A DNA stretch of 64,000 nucleotides. Origin: Nitrosomonas marina (GTDB lineage: Bacteria; Pseudomonadota; Gammaproteobacteria; Burkholderiales; Nitrosomonadaceae). Shown here piece by piece: positions 55,870 through 64,000 of the stretch (positions within the stretch are counted from its first letter, which is position 1; every line of letters starts with the position of its first letter). The translations under genes were made by a program, and so were the position numbers. The stretch spans positions 35,529-99,528 of the forward strand of contig NZ_FOIA01000012.1 in assembly GCF_900111605.1 (NCBI RefSeq), written 5' to 3'. A model generated the notes under the pieces. The model saw only the letters and a list, made by a program, of their open reading frames with translations, made no database searches and had not been told where the DNA came from.

Positions 55870-56693
55870 GTCCCTTCCTTCCGCCAGTCCGCTATAACAA
55901 CCGGGAAATGTCTTGGCACAAAAATTCGATCACTTTGTAATGGTACAGTTTGCCAGCCGCTTTCAATGGGCAGCGTCAATTCCGGATGTTCCGGTGCAAA
56001 TAGAAAAACCTGCTCGGCAGATTCTTTCTGACCTGACAATACGGCTTCCTGGTCCAGCGTTGCCCATAACTCACCGACCGTGTCATTCAAAACACGCTGA
56101 TTTCGTATATTCCGCCAGACACCATCTTCCAGCAAGGCAACACAAATCCGGCCAGTTTCAACCAAGGCGACAAAAGACCTGTGCCTGTCCAGTACTTTTT
56201 TCCATGTATCCATAACCGCGGTCAAATACGGTTCGATACCTTCAAGCGTGATTTGATGTCGTGCTGATAACTCCTCAAGTTTGACAAGCAAATCCTGTGA
56301 AATCGCCGCGCAGACAGCACCATATAGAGGATTCCATGAGCTGATACTGAGCACCCATTGATCTACGCGCGCACCATAAATCTCCCGCATACGGAAATTC
56401 GCATACGCCAGCACTTCCTCGGGTGAGGTAATTTCGGATTGTGGCGGCAGGGTTACATAACGAACAAAATGATTTGAAAGTGTTATTCTCATACTGACGC
56501 CAGCAGTTTCAGCCAACAATAGCTCCAGTTGCTGCACGGTCTGCAACCACGCCGGATACGCACCTGCATCATTATCAATCAGCTCAGTAGTCACAGGCAA
56601 TTGCACTGGTTTTATGCCACGTTTTGAGCGTGCCAGATCTATACGTCCGGGTGCAAGAAACGCTTCTAGTCGATCACGCCACAATGGTGACAC
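55866..56693 (-). CDS. PilM/GspL-like cytoplasmic protein
   Basis: A 275-residue protein with no transmembrane helix. The plan resembles a reduced actin-like PilM or the cytoplasmic half of GspL: strands VSMRITLSNHFVRYVTLPPQ and VALVETGRICVALLEDG, with no clear ATP-binding phosphate loop. It would couple the ATPase to the inner-membrane PilN/PilO pair. The start is GTG and overlaps the GspE-like gene end by 20 bases. Assignment rests mainly on operon order. Confidence 0.7.
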   Translation of the reverse strand: MSPLWRDRLEAFLAPGRIDLARSKRGIKPVQLPVTTELIDNDAGAYPAWLQTVQQLELLLAETAGVSMRITLSNHFVRYVTLPPQSEITSPEEVLAYANFRMREIYGARVDQWVLSISSWNPLYGAVCAAISQDLLVKLEELSARHQITLEGIEPYLTAVMDTWKKVLDRHRSFVALVETGRICVALLEDGVWRNIRNQRVLNDTVGELWATLDQEAVLSGQKESAEQVFLFAPEHPELTLPIESGWQTVPLQSDRIFVPRHFPVVIADWRKEGT

Positions 56694-58365
56694 GATTGGC
56701 CTCCTCTAAACTGGTTTCACCTTTCCTGACCATGTCCAGCGCGGCCTCACGCAAGAACTTGGTACCGTTTGCTCTGGCCGCTTCCTTGATTTTGCGTATC
56801 GGTTCCTGAGCCACAATCAGTTCTCGAATTTCATCATTCAAAATCAGTATTTCTGAAATTGCATGGCGTCCGCGATAGCCGCTGCCACGACACTGACCGC
56901 ACCCTTTTCCAATTCGGAATACAAAGCTGCCCACAGCTTCTGGTTCGATACCGGCCTCTTTTATCTGTTCGTCAGTCGGACGTTCATCCACTGTACAGTG
57001 CGGGCATAACAAGCGCACCAGCCGCTGTGCAGCGATACCATTCAACGCCGATACAAAACTATAGGGGTCCACGCCCATATGGGCAAAGCGGCCTATCACA
57101 TCAAACACATTGTTGGCATGTACCGTGGTGAAAACCAGATGCCCCGTCAGTGCAGCCTGTATCGCAATCTGTGCCGTTTCAGCGTCGCGAATCTCGCCCA
57201 CCATGATTTTATCGGGATCATGCCGCAGGATTGAACGCAGCCCTCGTGCAAATGTCAACCCTTTTTTTTCATTGACCGGAATTTGCAGCACCCCCGCCAG
57301 CTGATATTCGATCGGATCCTCAATGGTGATAATCTTGTCACTGCCCCGATTAACCTCTGAAATGGCTGCGTATAGCGACGTTGTTTTTCCACTTCCGGTC
57401 GGACCGGTAACCAGCAACATACCATAAGGTTCTGAACTGAGCCGACGCAAAGTTGCAATATCCGGGGCGCTAAATCCCAAATGGTTCAGTGTCAGTCCTT
57501 CCACATGATCAGACAATGCCTGACGATCCAGAATCCGCAATACAGCATCTTCTCCGAAGATACTCGGCATGATGGAAACCCGGAAATCAACTTCCCTTCC
57601 CTGTATGGATACTTTGAAACGTCCATCCTGTGGCACGCGCCGCTCAGCGATATCCAGTTCTGACATCACTTTAATTCTGGAAATCACCTGCTCGGCCAGA
57701 TCGGCGCCCTTGATCACACCCACCGACATCAGAACGCCATCAATCCGGTATTTGATCGACAGTGCGCCAACCACCATTTCCAGATGTATATCGCTTGCCT
57801 GTGATTTGTGAGCATCATACAGTGTTGAATGCACCAGACGGACCACCGGGCTGGTACCTTCGTTAATGGTTTTTAATGAAAGATCTTCAATGGTGCTCTG
57901 AATTTCATCCAGATTCTGATCTGGCAATACATGATCCATGGCACGCATATTTTTTTCCTGCTGCGTGAAGAAAGCCGCCAAATCAGCAGGATGCACCAGA
58001 CGCCACGCAATTTTCATTTCAAAACGTTCTTCAGCCCACAACCGCAGCTTCGGTGAAAACGGATTACTGATGACCAGTAAAAAATCGTTATCCGTTTTGA
58101 ACAATACACATTCATGCCGTACCGCTTCGGCAAACGGCAGGATATCGAAAGCCGGCTCAAGTGCGTGGATTGTCTTCATCTCCAGTGCCGGAATGTGCAG
58201 CAGCTGCCCCAATTCCTGAATCAGTTCACTGGGCGAATATCCGCTGGTTTCCTCTAGCAGTTCAACTACCGAAACGCCCTGCTTGCTCGCCTGAGCATAT
58301 GCGAAGCTGACATCATTGAGATTCAGCGATTGTTTTTTTGGGGATTGCGCGAGCGTCTCTGTCAA
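56674..58365 (-). CDS. GspE-like secretion ATPase
   Basis: A 563-residue hexameric ATPase of the GspE/PulE family. An N-terminal N1E-type domain (about 1-110) is followed by the catalytic core with Walker A GPTGSGKTTSLYAAI, Asp box TIEDPIEYQL, Walker B ILRHDPDKIMVGEIRDAETA, and His box TGHLVFTTVHANN. A tetracysteine zinc module (CPHC and CGQC) lies at about 465-505. The start is TTG, overlapping the gspF stop by four bases. It energises pseudopilus assembly. Confidence 0.93.
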   Translation of the reverse strand: MTETLAQSPKKQSLNLNDVSFAYAQASKQGVSVVELLEETSGYSPSELIQELGQLLHIPALEMKTIHALEPAFDILPFAEAVRHECVLFKTDNDFLLVISNPFSPKLRLWAEERFEMKIAWRLVHPADLAAFFTQQEKNMRAMDHVLPDQNLDEIQSTIEDLSLKTINEGTSPVVRLVHSTLYDAHKSQASDIHLEMVVGALSIKYRIDGVLMSVGVIKGADLAEQVISRIKVMSELDIAERRVPQDGRFKVSIQGREVDFRVSIMPSIFGEDAVLRILDRQALSDHVEGLTLNHLGFSAPDIATLRRLSSEPYGMLLVTGPTGSGKTTSLYAAISEVNRGSDKIITIEDPIEYQLAGVLQIPVNEKKGLTFARGLRSILRHDPDKIMVGEIRDAETAQIAIQAALTGHLVFTTVHANNVFDVIGRFAHMGVDPYSFVSALNGIAAQRLVRLLCPHCTVDERPTDEQIKEAGIEPEAVGSFVFRIGKGCGQCRGSGYRGRHAISEILILNDEIRELIVAQEPIRKIKEAARANGTKFLREAALDMVRKGETSLEEANRVTIVA

Positions 58366-59546
58366 TTGATACTTCCTGCAAGTTCAAAAATTGGCAAATA
58401 CATCAAAATAATAATGCCGCCGATAACGACACCGATAACTGCCATCAGAATAGGTTCAATCAATTTTGTAGTCCACTCAACCCAACGGGCAATTTCCTCA
58501 TCGTGAAAAGCGCCGATGCGCTCCATCATATCCCCCATAAGACCTGTGCGTTCACCAACTCTTAACATGCGATTACCCACGGCTGTCGTCAACCCCTCCA
58601 TCTCCATCGCGCTGGAAATAGTTTGCCCTTCACGAATTCGATTCGCCGCCGCTTCGATCCTGGGTCGAAAGTGCGATTGCAACAAACCGCTGACCATTTG
58701 TAGTGCCTGCGTTATCGGAATACCACCGCGCTGCAGCATGCCCAGTGTCTTATAAAAACGGGCCAGTTGATAGACACGCATGTGCTCACCGATTGCAGGT
58801 ATCCGCCACAGCAATTCCAGCACATAGACGCGAAATGTCTCTCGGCTGACTGCATAGGCTATAACCGCCAGCAACGTGAGGAAAAAAATGGCCAGTTCCC
58901 ATCCATGCTCCTGAACGAAATGCCCCCATTCAATCAGTAATACAGACATCCAGGGCAGATCAGAGCCCATGTCATCATAGATAGCGCTGAATTTGGGCAC
59001 CACAAAAATCAGCAAAAACAGCGACACCAGCAATCCCACAACCAGCAGCAACACGGGATAGATCGAAGCTCCTACCAGTTTCTTGCGGACGAAATCCATC
59101 TGTGTCTGGTATGTTACAAAACGTGTCAGGGCTTCTGCCAGATCACCCGTACGCTCACTCGCCCGAACCGTCGCAATATACAGCATTGGAAAAGCCTGAG
59201 GATATGATTCAAGCGCCTGTGAAAAAGTTATGCCTTCGTAGAGCCGCTCAAGTAAGCCGTGTATAAGCTTCCGGTTGCTTGCGTCCTGCTCTTTATCTAC
59301 CAGTGTTTCCAGGCATTCCACAAGACTCAGGCCCGCAGTGATCAGCGACAACAACTCCTGACTGAAATGAACCAGCGGAAAACGCGTTCTGGACTTGAAT
59401 GACAGGCCGGTAAATCTTCGCTTGACACTCAACACCATACCGCCCTGCTCTGTTACCTGGCGCCGGGCTTCTTCTTCGCTGTTTGCCTCAAGTTCAAGAT
59501 TTACAGCGCCCTGGTCGGACATGACAGCTTTTACTTCATAACGCAT
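58362..59546 (-). CDS. GspF-like inner-membrane platform protein
   Basis: A 394-residue protein of the GspF/PilC family with two cytoplasmic helical repeats (LITAGLSLVECLETLVDKEQ and MLQRGGIPITQALQMVSGLL) and three membrane helices, at about 165, 215 and 370. It anchors the ATPase to the membrane. The start lies 16 bases after the gspG stop and its stop overlaps the gspE start. Full length and intact. Confidence 0.92.
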   Translation of the reverse strand: MRYEVKAVMSDQGAVNLELEANSEEEARRQVTEQGGMVLSVKRRFTGLSFKSRTRFPLVHFSQELLSLITAGLSLVECLETLVDKEQDASNRKLIHGLLERLYEGITFSQALESYPQAFPMLYIATVRASERTGDLAEALTRFVTYQTQMDFVRKKLVGASIYPVLLLVVGLLVSLFLLIFVVPKFSAIYDDMGSDLPWMSVLLIEWGHFVQEHGWELAIFFLTLLAVIAYAVSRETFRVYVLELLWRIPAIGEHMRVYQLARFYKTLGMLQRGGIPITQALQMVSGLLQSHFRPRIEAAANRIREGQTISSAMEMEGLTTAVGNRMLRVGERTGLMGDMMERIGAFHDEEIARWVEWTTKLIEPILMAVIGVVIGGIIILMYLPIFELAGSIN

Positions 59547-59562
59547 GGTTCAATTGACCTGT

Positions 59563-60000
59563 TTACCAATTGGTAATATCAGCTGCCTCACCTTCTCCGC
59601 CAATCTGCCCATCCCTTCCCATTGAAAACAAATCGAACTCAGAATTTTCACCCGGATATTTGTATACGTAAGGACGGCCCCATGGATCATCGGGCGGCAC
59701 TTTAGATAAATAAGGTCCCTGCCATTTAGGTTCATCGTTTGGCTGCGCTACCAGTGCAGAGAGCCCGTTTTCTGTTGTCGGATAGCTGCCAACATCGAGA
59801 CGGTACTGGTGCAATGCTTTTTCCAGGGCATCAATCTGCGCCTGTGCCATTTTAATTTCAGATTTACCCACTTGTGAAAAATATTTCGGGCCGACATAAG
59901 CCGCCAACAGACCGATAATAACCATGACGACAAGTAATTCAAGCAAAGTAAAACCACGTTCAAACCAGACTTGTCGCTGCTTATATCCAAAATGCATCAT
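59563..60000 (-). CDS. Major pseudopilin GspG-like
   Basis: A 145-residue prepilin. RGFTLLELLVVMVIIGLLAA is the cleavage/methylation site with Glu at +5; the body has YRLDVGSYPTTENGLSALVAQP and WGRPYVYKYPGENSEFDLFSMG, the conserved GspG calcium-binding end. It is the first gene of the leftward operon; GAGGAT precedes the ATG. Processing would need a prepilin peptidase encoded elsewhere, since none is in the window. Confidence 0.94.
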   Translation of the reverse strand: MMHFGYKQRQVWFERGFTLLELLVVMVIIGLLAAYVGPKYFSQVGKSEIKMAQAQIDALEKALHQYRLDVGSYPTTENGLSALVAQPNDEPKWQGPYLSKVPPDDPWGRPYVYKYPGENSEFDLFSMGRDGQIGGEGEAADITNW

Positions 60001-60081
60001 ATTGATCCTCTTTCAACACAAAATACTTCAATGATAACTCCTAATCATGAAAGAAATTTTAAACCACGGTCGTAACCGAAC

Positions 60082-60765
60082 TTACCTGCGAAGTATCGCC
60101 CACCACCGGCCGATATTCAACAGTGTCATTAACGATGCTGAAACATAAGTCCATGCAGCCGCCCTCAGTATACGGCGTGCATGTTTTTCATCGCCTTTAA
60201 TCAAATAACCGCCTTTATCCAGCATGGGCAGCGCGCGCGCAAAACTTGCGTGCATTTCCATCGGCAATGTAACCAAATGAACAAGTGTCGTCGCACCCAG
60301 CGTCAATAAACCCCCAACAAAAAATAACGCACCCGCCAGTGGCGCGCGCGTAATAATCATTATCAGCGGTGCAAACATTAAAATTGCCGCACCCAATTTT
60401 TCCGCCGGTGCAGCGATCTGAACCAAACGGGTACGTATTTTTAACGGCAGATATCCGTCACGATCCTGAACTGCATGGCCAACTTCGTGCGCTGCTACAG
60501 TAATAGCGGTCAACGACTTGCCATTATATTTATCCGGCATTAACCGAACTGCCTTGGCTAATGGGTCGTAATGATCACCTTGCTCTGTCATTTCGACCTT
60601 GACAGACTGCAGCTTGGCCCAATCCAGCAGAATTCGCGCAAGTTCAGCACCCGTTCCGGGATAACGGTCCTTTGGGTAACTATATTTTTCAAGTGTGTGC
60701 CTCACCCAGTAGGACGGTCCGTAAACTAATGCTGCAACAATGATGATAATGACTATATACAACAT
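60082..60765 (-). CDS. Neutral zinc metallopeptidase, YugP family
   Basis: A 227-residue membrane protein with the zinc motif HEVGH in VAAHEVGHAVQDRDGYLPL, one N-terminal helix, and three more hydrophobic segments. The family (YugP, DUF2268-like neutral zinc metallopeptidase) has no clear substrate; it resembles membrane-bound HtpX-like proteases. I start at ATG MLYIVIIIIVAAL, which places the first helix directly at the N-terminus; twelve more codons precede it in frame. It stands 81 bases upstream of gspG on the same strand and may share its promoter region. Confidence 0.87.
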   Translation of the reverse strand: MLYIVIIIIVAALVYGPSYWVRHTLEKYSYPKDRYPGTGAELARILLDWAKLQSVKVEMTEQGDHYDPLAKAVRLMPDKYNGKSLTAITVAAHEVGHAVQDRDGYLPLKIRTRLVQIAAPAEKLGAAILMFAPLIMIITRAPLAGALFFVGGLLTLGATTLVHLVTLPMEMHASFARALPMLDKGGYLIKGDEKHARRILRAAAWTYVSASLMTLLNIGRWWAILRR

Positions 60766-61093
60766 ATCATGCCGGATTTCAGCTCGACTCCCGCAAAACA
60801 AATAATTTAAACCATATCAACAGTCAGGTAGCTCTGTATCAGACCGCCAGATAATGATAATTTCTCAAAAAAAACGGATACAAGAACAGCATTCAATCAT
60901 CAATTTGTAGAAAGTACAGAATACCAAATCATGAAATGCTACCAGGCTGTAAAATAGCAGCCGTCAGACCCTGTAATGATGAATCATTTCGAATATACCT
61001 AAAAAACGACAGCTTGCATCGCTGACAGTCCTGGCACATGGCCCTGTTATCAATAGCACTTCAGCGAAACAAACTATCAAATTTTCAAAACAC

Positions 61094-62482
61094 CTATTCA
61101 TACACACGCGGACTGACTTGTTTAGTACGCATCGCATCATATTCATCCTGAAAGAAAAATTTTTCTTCCCCAAATGCCGGTTTTAAATGATCCAGCCAGG
61201 TGGCTTCGGGATCAAACCGTGCGAAAAAAGGACGCTGCACCCAGTCCGGATTACGCGCCTGAAGAAAACGTAAAACGAAAACCTGTTCGCCATTGATTTC
61301 TGAAATACCCTGGATTTCGACCTTGCCGGGTCCAGCACTCATGGACGGCCCTCGTGCAGTCCGACCCAACCCAGATACACGCTTCAACGCCTCGCGATAA
61401 ACCTCCCAGGCACGCGCCAGAGGCACCTCAAAGTAACGGCGCGCACCTGTATCCCGCTCAACGAACATATAATACGGCACCAAACCCAGGCGTACTTGCT
61501 CTCGCCACATACGGGCCCAAACATCAGGATCATTATTGATATGGTTCAATAATGGTGATTGCGTGCGGATAACAACGCCAGATGCTCTCAGCCTGCTGAC
61601 CGCCTCGTGCACAATGGGCGTTGACATTTCCTGCCAATGATTAAAATGCGCCATAATCGCGACATGCTTACCTGCTTTAACCATTCTTTCCAGCAACAAT
61701 AACAACTGTGAGGAATCTTCATCACTGACATAACGCTGCGGCCAGAAACTTAATGATTTCGTTCCGATACGAATTGTCTGAACATGATCAAACTCCGGCC
61801 GAAGAAGCGGTTCGAGATAGGCCGACAAATGATCTGTCTTCATAACCATAGGGTCGCCGCCGGTTATTAACAGATCACTGATGCTTTTGTATTTTGCCAG
61901 ATAATGATGCAGCTTTTGCGCCTCAGTATTCGAAAAACGCAAACTCTTGTCACCGATAAATTGCGCCCAACGAAAACAAAAACTGCAGAAACTATGGCAC
62001 ACCTGCCCCTGACCTGGAAAAAATAGCACTGTTTCTCGGTACTTGTGCTGAATGCCTTCTATCGGCTCATCATCTTCATAAGGCACGTTCAAAGATTGCT
62101 GCTCTGCAGGGTGCGGATTCAATCGCAACCTGATCTCATTCGCATTTTTCAGAATTACACTGCGATCATTCGTACTGCGCAGGACTGAGGCCATTTGATT
62201 ATAATCATCATCCGACAACATGCCTTTCTGTGGAAATACCAGCTGGAAAATCGGGTCATCCGGCACATTTTGCCAGTTAATCAAATTGTCAATCACATAT
62301 TTGTTCACCCTGAAGGGCAAAACATTTGCAACTACTTTCATCTCAAAGCGTTGTTCCTCAGACATCTGCTTTAACGCTTCGATCTTGTCAATTTGACGTT
62401 CTGTGTAAACCTGAAAATGCTCAGGTGCATTATATTGTGTTGTAAGAAACTGTTTTTTAATCAATGGTAATACGGGTGTCAT
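61094..62482 (-). CDS. KamA family radical SAM protein (lysine 2,3-aminomutase-like)
   Basis: A 462-residue radical SAM enzyme. The [4Fe-4S] cluster cysteines are C162, C166 and C169 (CHSFCSFCF). TGGDPMVMK is the SAM-binding GGD(E/P) motif, and WPQRYVSDEDSS and MAHFNHWQEMSTP resemble the KamA barrel. It is longer than EpmB (which modifies EF-P) and shorter than no typical aminomutase, so free lysine or another amino acid is a possible substrate. The start (MTPVLPLIKKQF) is chosen because GGAGAAG lies before the ATG. It is monocistronic; no epmA or efp gene is near. Confidence 0.88.
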   Translation of the reverse strand: MTPVLPLIKKQFLTTQYNAPEHFQVYTERQIDKIEALKQMSEEQRFEMKVVANVLPFRVNKYVIDNLINWQNVPDDPIFQLVFPQKGMLSDDDYNQMASVLRSTNDRSVILKNANEIRLRLNPHPAEQQSLNVPYEDDEPIEGIQHKYRETVLFFPGQGQVCHSFCSFCFRWAQFIGDKSLRFSNTEAQKLHHYLAKYKSISDLLITGGDPMVMKTDHLSAYLEPLLRPEFDHVQTIRIGTKSLSFWPQRYVSDEDSSQLLLLLERMVKAGKHVAIMAHFNHWQEMSTPIVHEAVSRLRASGVVIRTQSPLLNHINNDPDVWARMWREQVRLGLVPYYMFVERDTGARRYFEVPLARAWEVYREALKRVSGLGRTARGPSMSAGPGKVEIQGISEINGEQVFVLRFLQARNPDWVQRPFFARFDPEATWLDHLKPAFGEEKFFFQDEYDAMRTKQVSPRVYE

Positions 62483-63000
62483 ACGCTTCTCCGTTAAAAA
62501 AAAATTGCTCAAAGGAGAAATTGCCACCAGATTGAATCATAATGACAAAGCCAAATTTTGCTTGATAAGATAAAACAATAATGTTTCTGATACGTTAAGC
62601 GGTATTCTTCATAAATTACAGGCAAACGCACATTATGAATAATCCGGTCTTTCTAACGCAGTGCTTTCTCACGGCACATCCCAGCAAGGCTTTTGCGGCT
62701 ATCCCAAATATTAAATAGCCTTTAATATCAACTGTTTAATAAATTAATCAAATATAAAGCAATTCAGTTACTCAAAGTTAGATTATAACATGCACAAAAA
62801 ATTGCTCTTATGAGCCCATTATTTCGCCAAATATCAGGACAAATGAATGAATTGGAGCATTTTTACCCTGTTTGTATCGACATTCACCAGGCTGCACTAT
62901 TGTTAAAATCAGTTAAGATTTCATTTCATTCAAACTGATAGCACATCCCGAAGAATGATATTGGTGCAGCTTATCCTTGGATTTGGTAAAGGGAACTCAT
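62483..63000. other. Intergenic stretch, no gene seen
   Basis: Between the leftward KamA-like gene and the rightward 60-residue gene. It is AT-rich and must hold both promoters; no clear motif or coding frame is seen. Confidence 0.5.
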
Positions 63001-63183
63001 ATGATAAAAACACAATATGCTTTTAAGGCAAACAGTACCCAGCTCATAAAATGCGAATTAAAAATAAAAACCCGAACCGGTAACGTATTTGTCTATCACG
63101 GCCTTTTCAACTCCACCGCAGCAGCCATCACAGATGCGATAAACAGGTTCGAAATTGCCACGATTTTTGTTCGTGCGGTTTAA
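63001..63183 (+). CDS. Small protein of unknown function
   Basis: A 60-residue protein starting MIKTQYAFKANSTQLIKCEL, basic and without a transmembrane segment; it is about half hydrophobic and predicted to form two strands and a helix (AAAITDAINRFEIATIF). AAAGGGAA precedes the ATG. I do not recognise a family. A frame extending eight codons upstream exists, but this start has the better ribosome-binding site. Confidence 0.6.
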   Translation: MIKTQYAFKANSTQLIKCELKIKTRTGNVFVYHGLFNSTAAAITDAINRFEIATIFVRAV

Positions 63184-63230
63184 CTGGCAATAAAAACAGA
63201 AAACAGGCAAATCGGCAGCCAGCACCATAC

Positions 63231-63617
63231 TCACCCGCCTGTTCTAAATGCAAGGTATTCCGATTCCTGGTAAAAATCATCCCAAATCAATGAAGGGTTT
63301 GGCGTTGGATAAGTCGGAAGCCAGAATGTCGCCAGATCCAGTACGCCACTACCTGTTCGGCTTGCCGTATGCACGGCTCCCCTGAGTATGCCCTCTGTCC
63401 AGCCAATAAACTGGCTCTGCTCTCTTTGATTCCATAAAATAATATTTTTAGGCAGCTCCAACCAGCCGGTCGCCACATTGGCAACACCACTCAATATCTT
63501 CATACCGGCTTTACTGAAATATGTGTCTGTGGCACTTTCCTGCGCAATGGCAGAAGACGAAAACAGGAGCGATAGACACAGCATCAATAAACACACGCAT
63601 GTTCTCATCATGTTCAA
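63231..63617 (-). CDS. Exosortase system-associated protein (TIGR04073 type)
   Basis: A 128-residue exported protein: signal peptide up to about SSSAIAQES, then KAGMKILSGVANVATGWLEL and WTEGILRGAVHTASRTGSG, the Gly-rich helical blocks I associate with the TIGR04073 family, which occurs in genomes with PEP-CTERM/exosortase systems. Function unknown. It agrees with the PEP-CTERM protein 15 kb away. It is convergent with the 60-residue gene across 47 bases. Confidence 0.75.
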   Translation of the reverse strand: MNMMRTCVCLLMLCLSLLFSSSAIAQESATDTYFSKAGMKILSGVANVATGWLELPKNIILWNQREQSQFIGWTEGILRGAVHTASRTGSGVLDLATFWLPTYPTPNPSLIWDDFYQESEYLAFRTGG

Positions 63618-64000
63618 ATCCCTTTAAATGTGTCGATACCGATATGAAATAATAACCATCTTGCCGTATTTTCCCCAACAATATCACAGGTAGGAATTAA
63701 GCCACCGGCCTGGGTAAATCATATCGACTGAAAACAAGACAACAATCCGACGCAATAACCTGCGCCCAAACAACATCTTAACGTAATTATTAAAAAGCCG
63801 TATTGGATAATCAAAATCCGACCGGGCGCAGTGAACGGAATGTTTGGTAGATACAATTCTATAACTAGTTCCCATCCATAAACGTAACTCTATGAATTCA
63901 TTTTTATAATTCATAGAAAATGGATGAAAACTCCAGTGGAGAGGTGTACAATTATAGTCAAGCCATTGATTATAAACAGAACACGAAACCACTGGAGGTG
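63618..64000. other. Right-end intergenic stretch, next gene begins outside
   Basis: No convincing gene lies here. A minus-strand open frame of 102 codons (63684-63992) has no ribosome-binding site, unusual composition and no recognised domain. The last bases, GGAGGTG, look like a strong ribosome-binding site for a rightward gene starting just past the window. Confidence 0.45.

Noticed and set aside
63684..63992. Minus-strand frame of 102 codons at the right edge
   Set aside because: Unusual composition rich in Trp, Tyr and Arg, no ribosome-binding site; looks like chance reading of non-coding DNA.
1..64000. CRISPR arrays, tRNA and rRNA genes
   Set aside because: No regularly spaced repeats of CRISPR size and no cloverleaf or rRNA signature sequence was seen. 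The only tandem array is the 11-bp one at 47420-47485, which has no spacers.

Overview
The window looks like chromosomal DNA of a betaproteobacterium, most likely of the Nitrosomonadales (Nitrosomonas-like). Reasons are the betaproteobacterial order of the cytochrome oxidase locus (coxB, coxA, small assembly protein, ctaG, DUF2970, coxC, SURF1, thioredoxin-fold protein, ctaB), a PEP-CTERM protein together with a TIGR04073-type exosortase-associated protein, and a type II-secretion-like locus of the kind labelled 'predicted secretion system X'. The genus is an inference; no rRNA, tRNA or ammonia-oxidation gene is present to fix it.

Layout. 1-1.7 kb: end of an SDR/epimerase gene, a HAD phosphatase and 6-phosphogluconolactonase. 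1.8-4.9 kb: a protein of unknown function and a DUF4157 (HELTH) protein of the type carried by extracellular contractile injection systems (eCIS); the end of the DUF4157 gene looks frameshifted. 5.3-14.7 kb: a GGDEF-EAL protein, an epimerase/SPW/VKOR-like fusion coupled to a cation exchanger, a sodium:solute symporter and a GGDEF protein. 14.9-16.0 kb: a second DUF4157 protein with a 16-residue repeat. 16.5-23 kb: MetY, a thioesterase, and a sulfotransferase / CocE hydrolase / ATP-grasp cluster. 23-29.7 kb: DUF455 ferritin-like protein, EAL-HDOD protein, TRAP permeases linked to PmbA, DarP (YjgA). 29.9-36.7 kb: the aa3-type cytochrome c oxidase locus. 37.4-47 kb: L,D-transpeptidase, DUF882 protein, PilZ protein, PriA, a lipoprotein, a Rieske oxygenase and a DMT transporter. 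47.2-48.7 kb: a 28-residue membrane peptide behind an 11-bp tandem array, a mobile foldback element and a PEP-CTERM protein. 48.7-60 kb: cysG and the eleven-gene secretion operon. 60-63.6 kb: a zinc peptidase, a KamA-type radical SAM enzyme, a small protein and the TIGR04073 protein.

The strongest non-genic signal is a family of 262-bp non-autonomous foldback elements (16216-16477 and 47566-47827) with 21-23 bp terminal inverted repeats. They contain further internal stems, and base pairs differ between copies in a compensatory way. A third locus (4864-4900) is the 37-bp palindrome expected if such an element lost its interior by recombination between its two self-palindromic ends. The second is a gap-free array of six 11-bp units (47420-47485) placed just upstream of a -10-like hexamer and the 28-codon gene, which looks like a binding array for an OmpR/PhoB-type regulator.

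The coherent cellular systems are: aerobic terminal oxidase assembly (29.9-36.7 kb); a type II-secretion-like machine whose secretin carries a cohesin-like C-terminal domain (50-60 kb); c-di-GMP signalling spread over four loci (5.3, 13.5, 24 and 40.2 kb); and candidate eCIS cargo proteins without any eCIS structural gene in the window.
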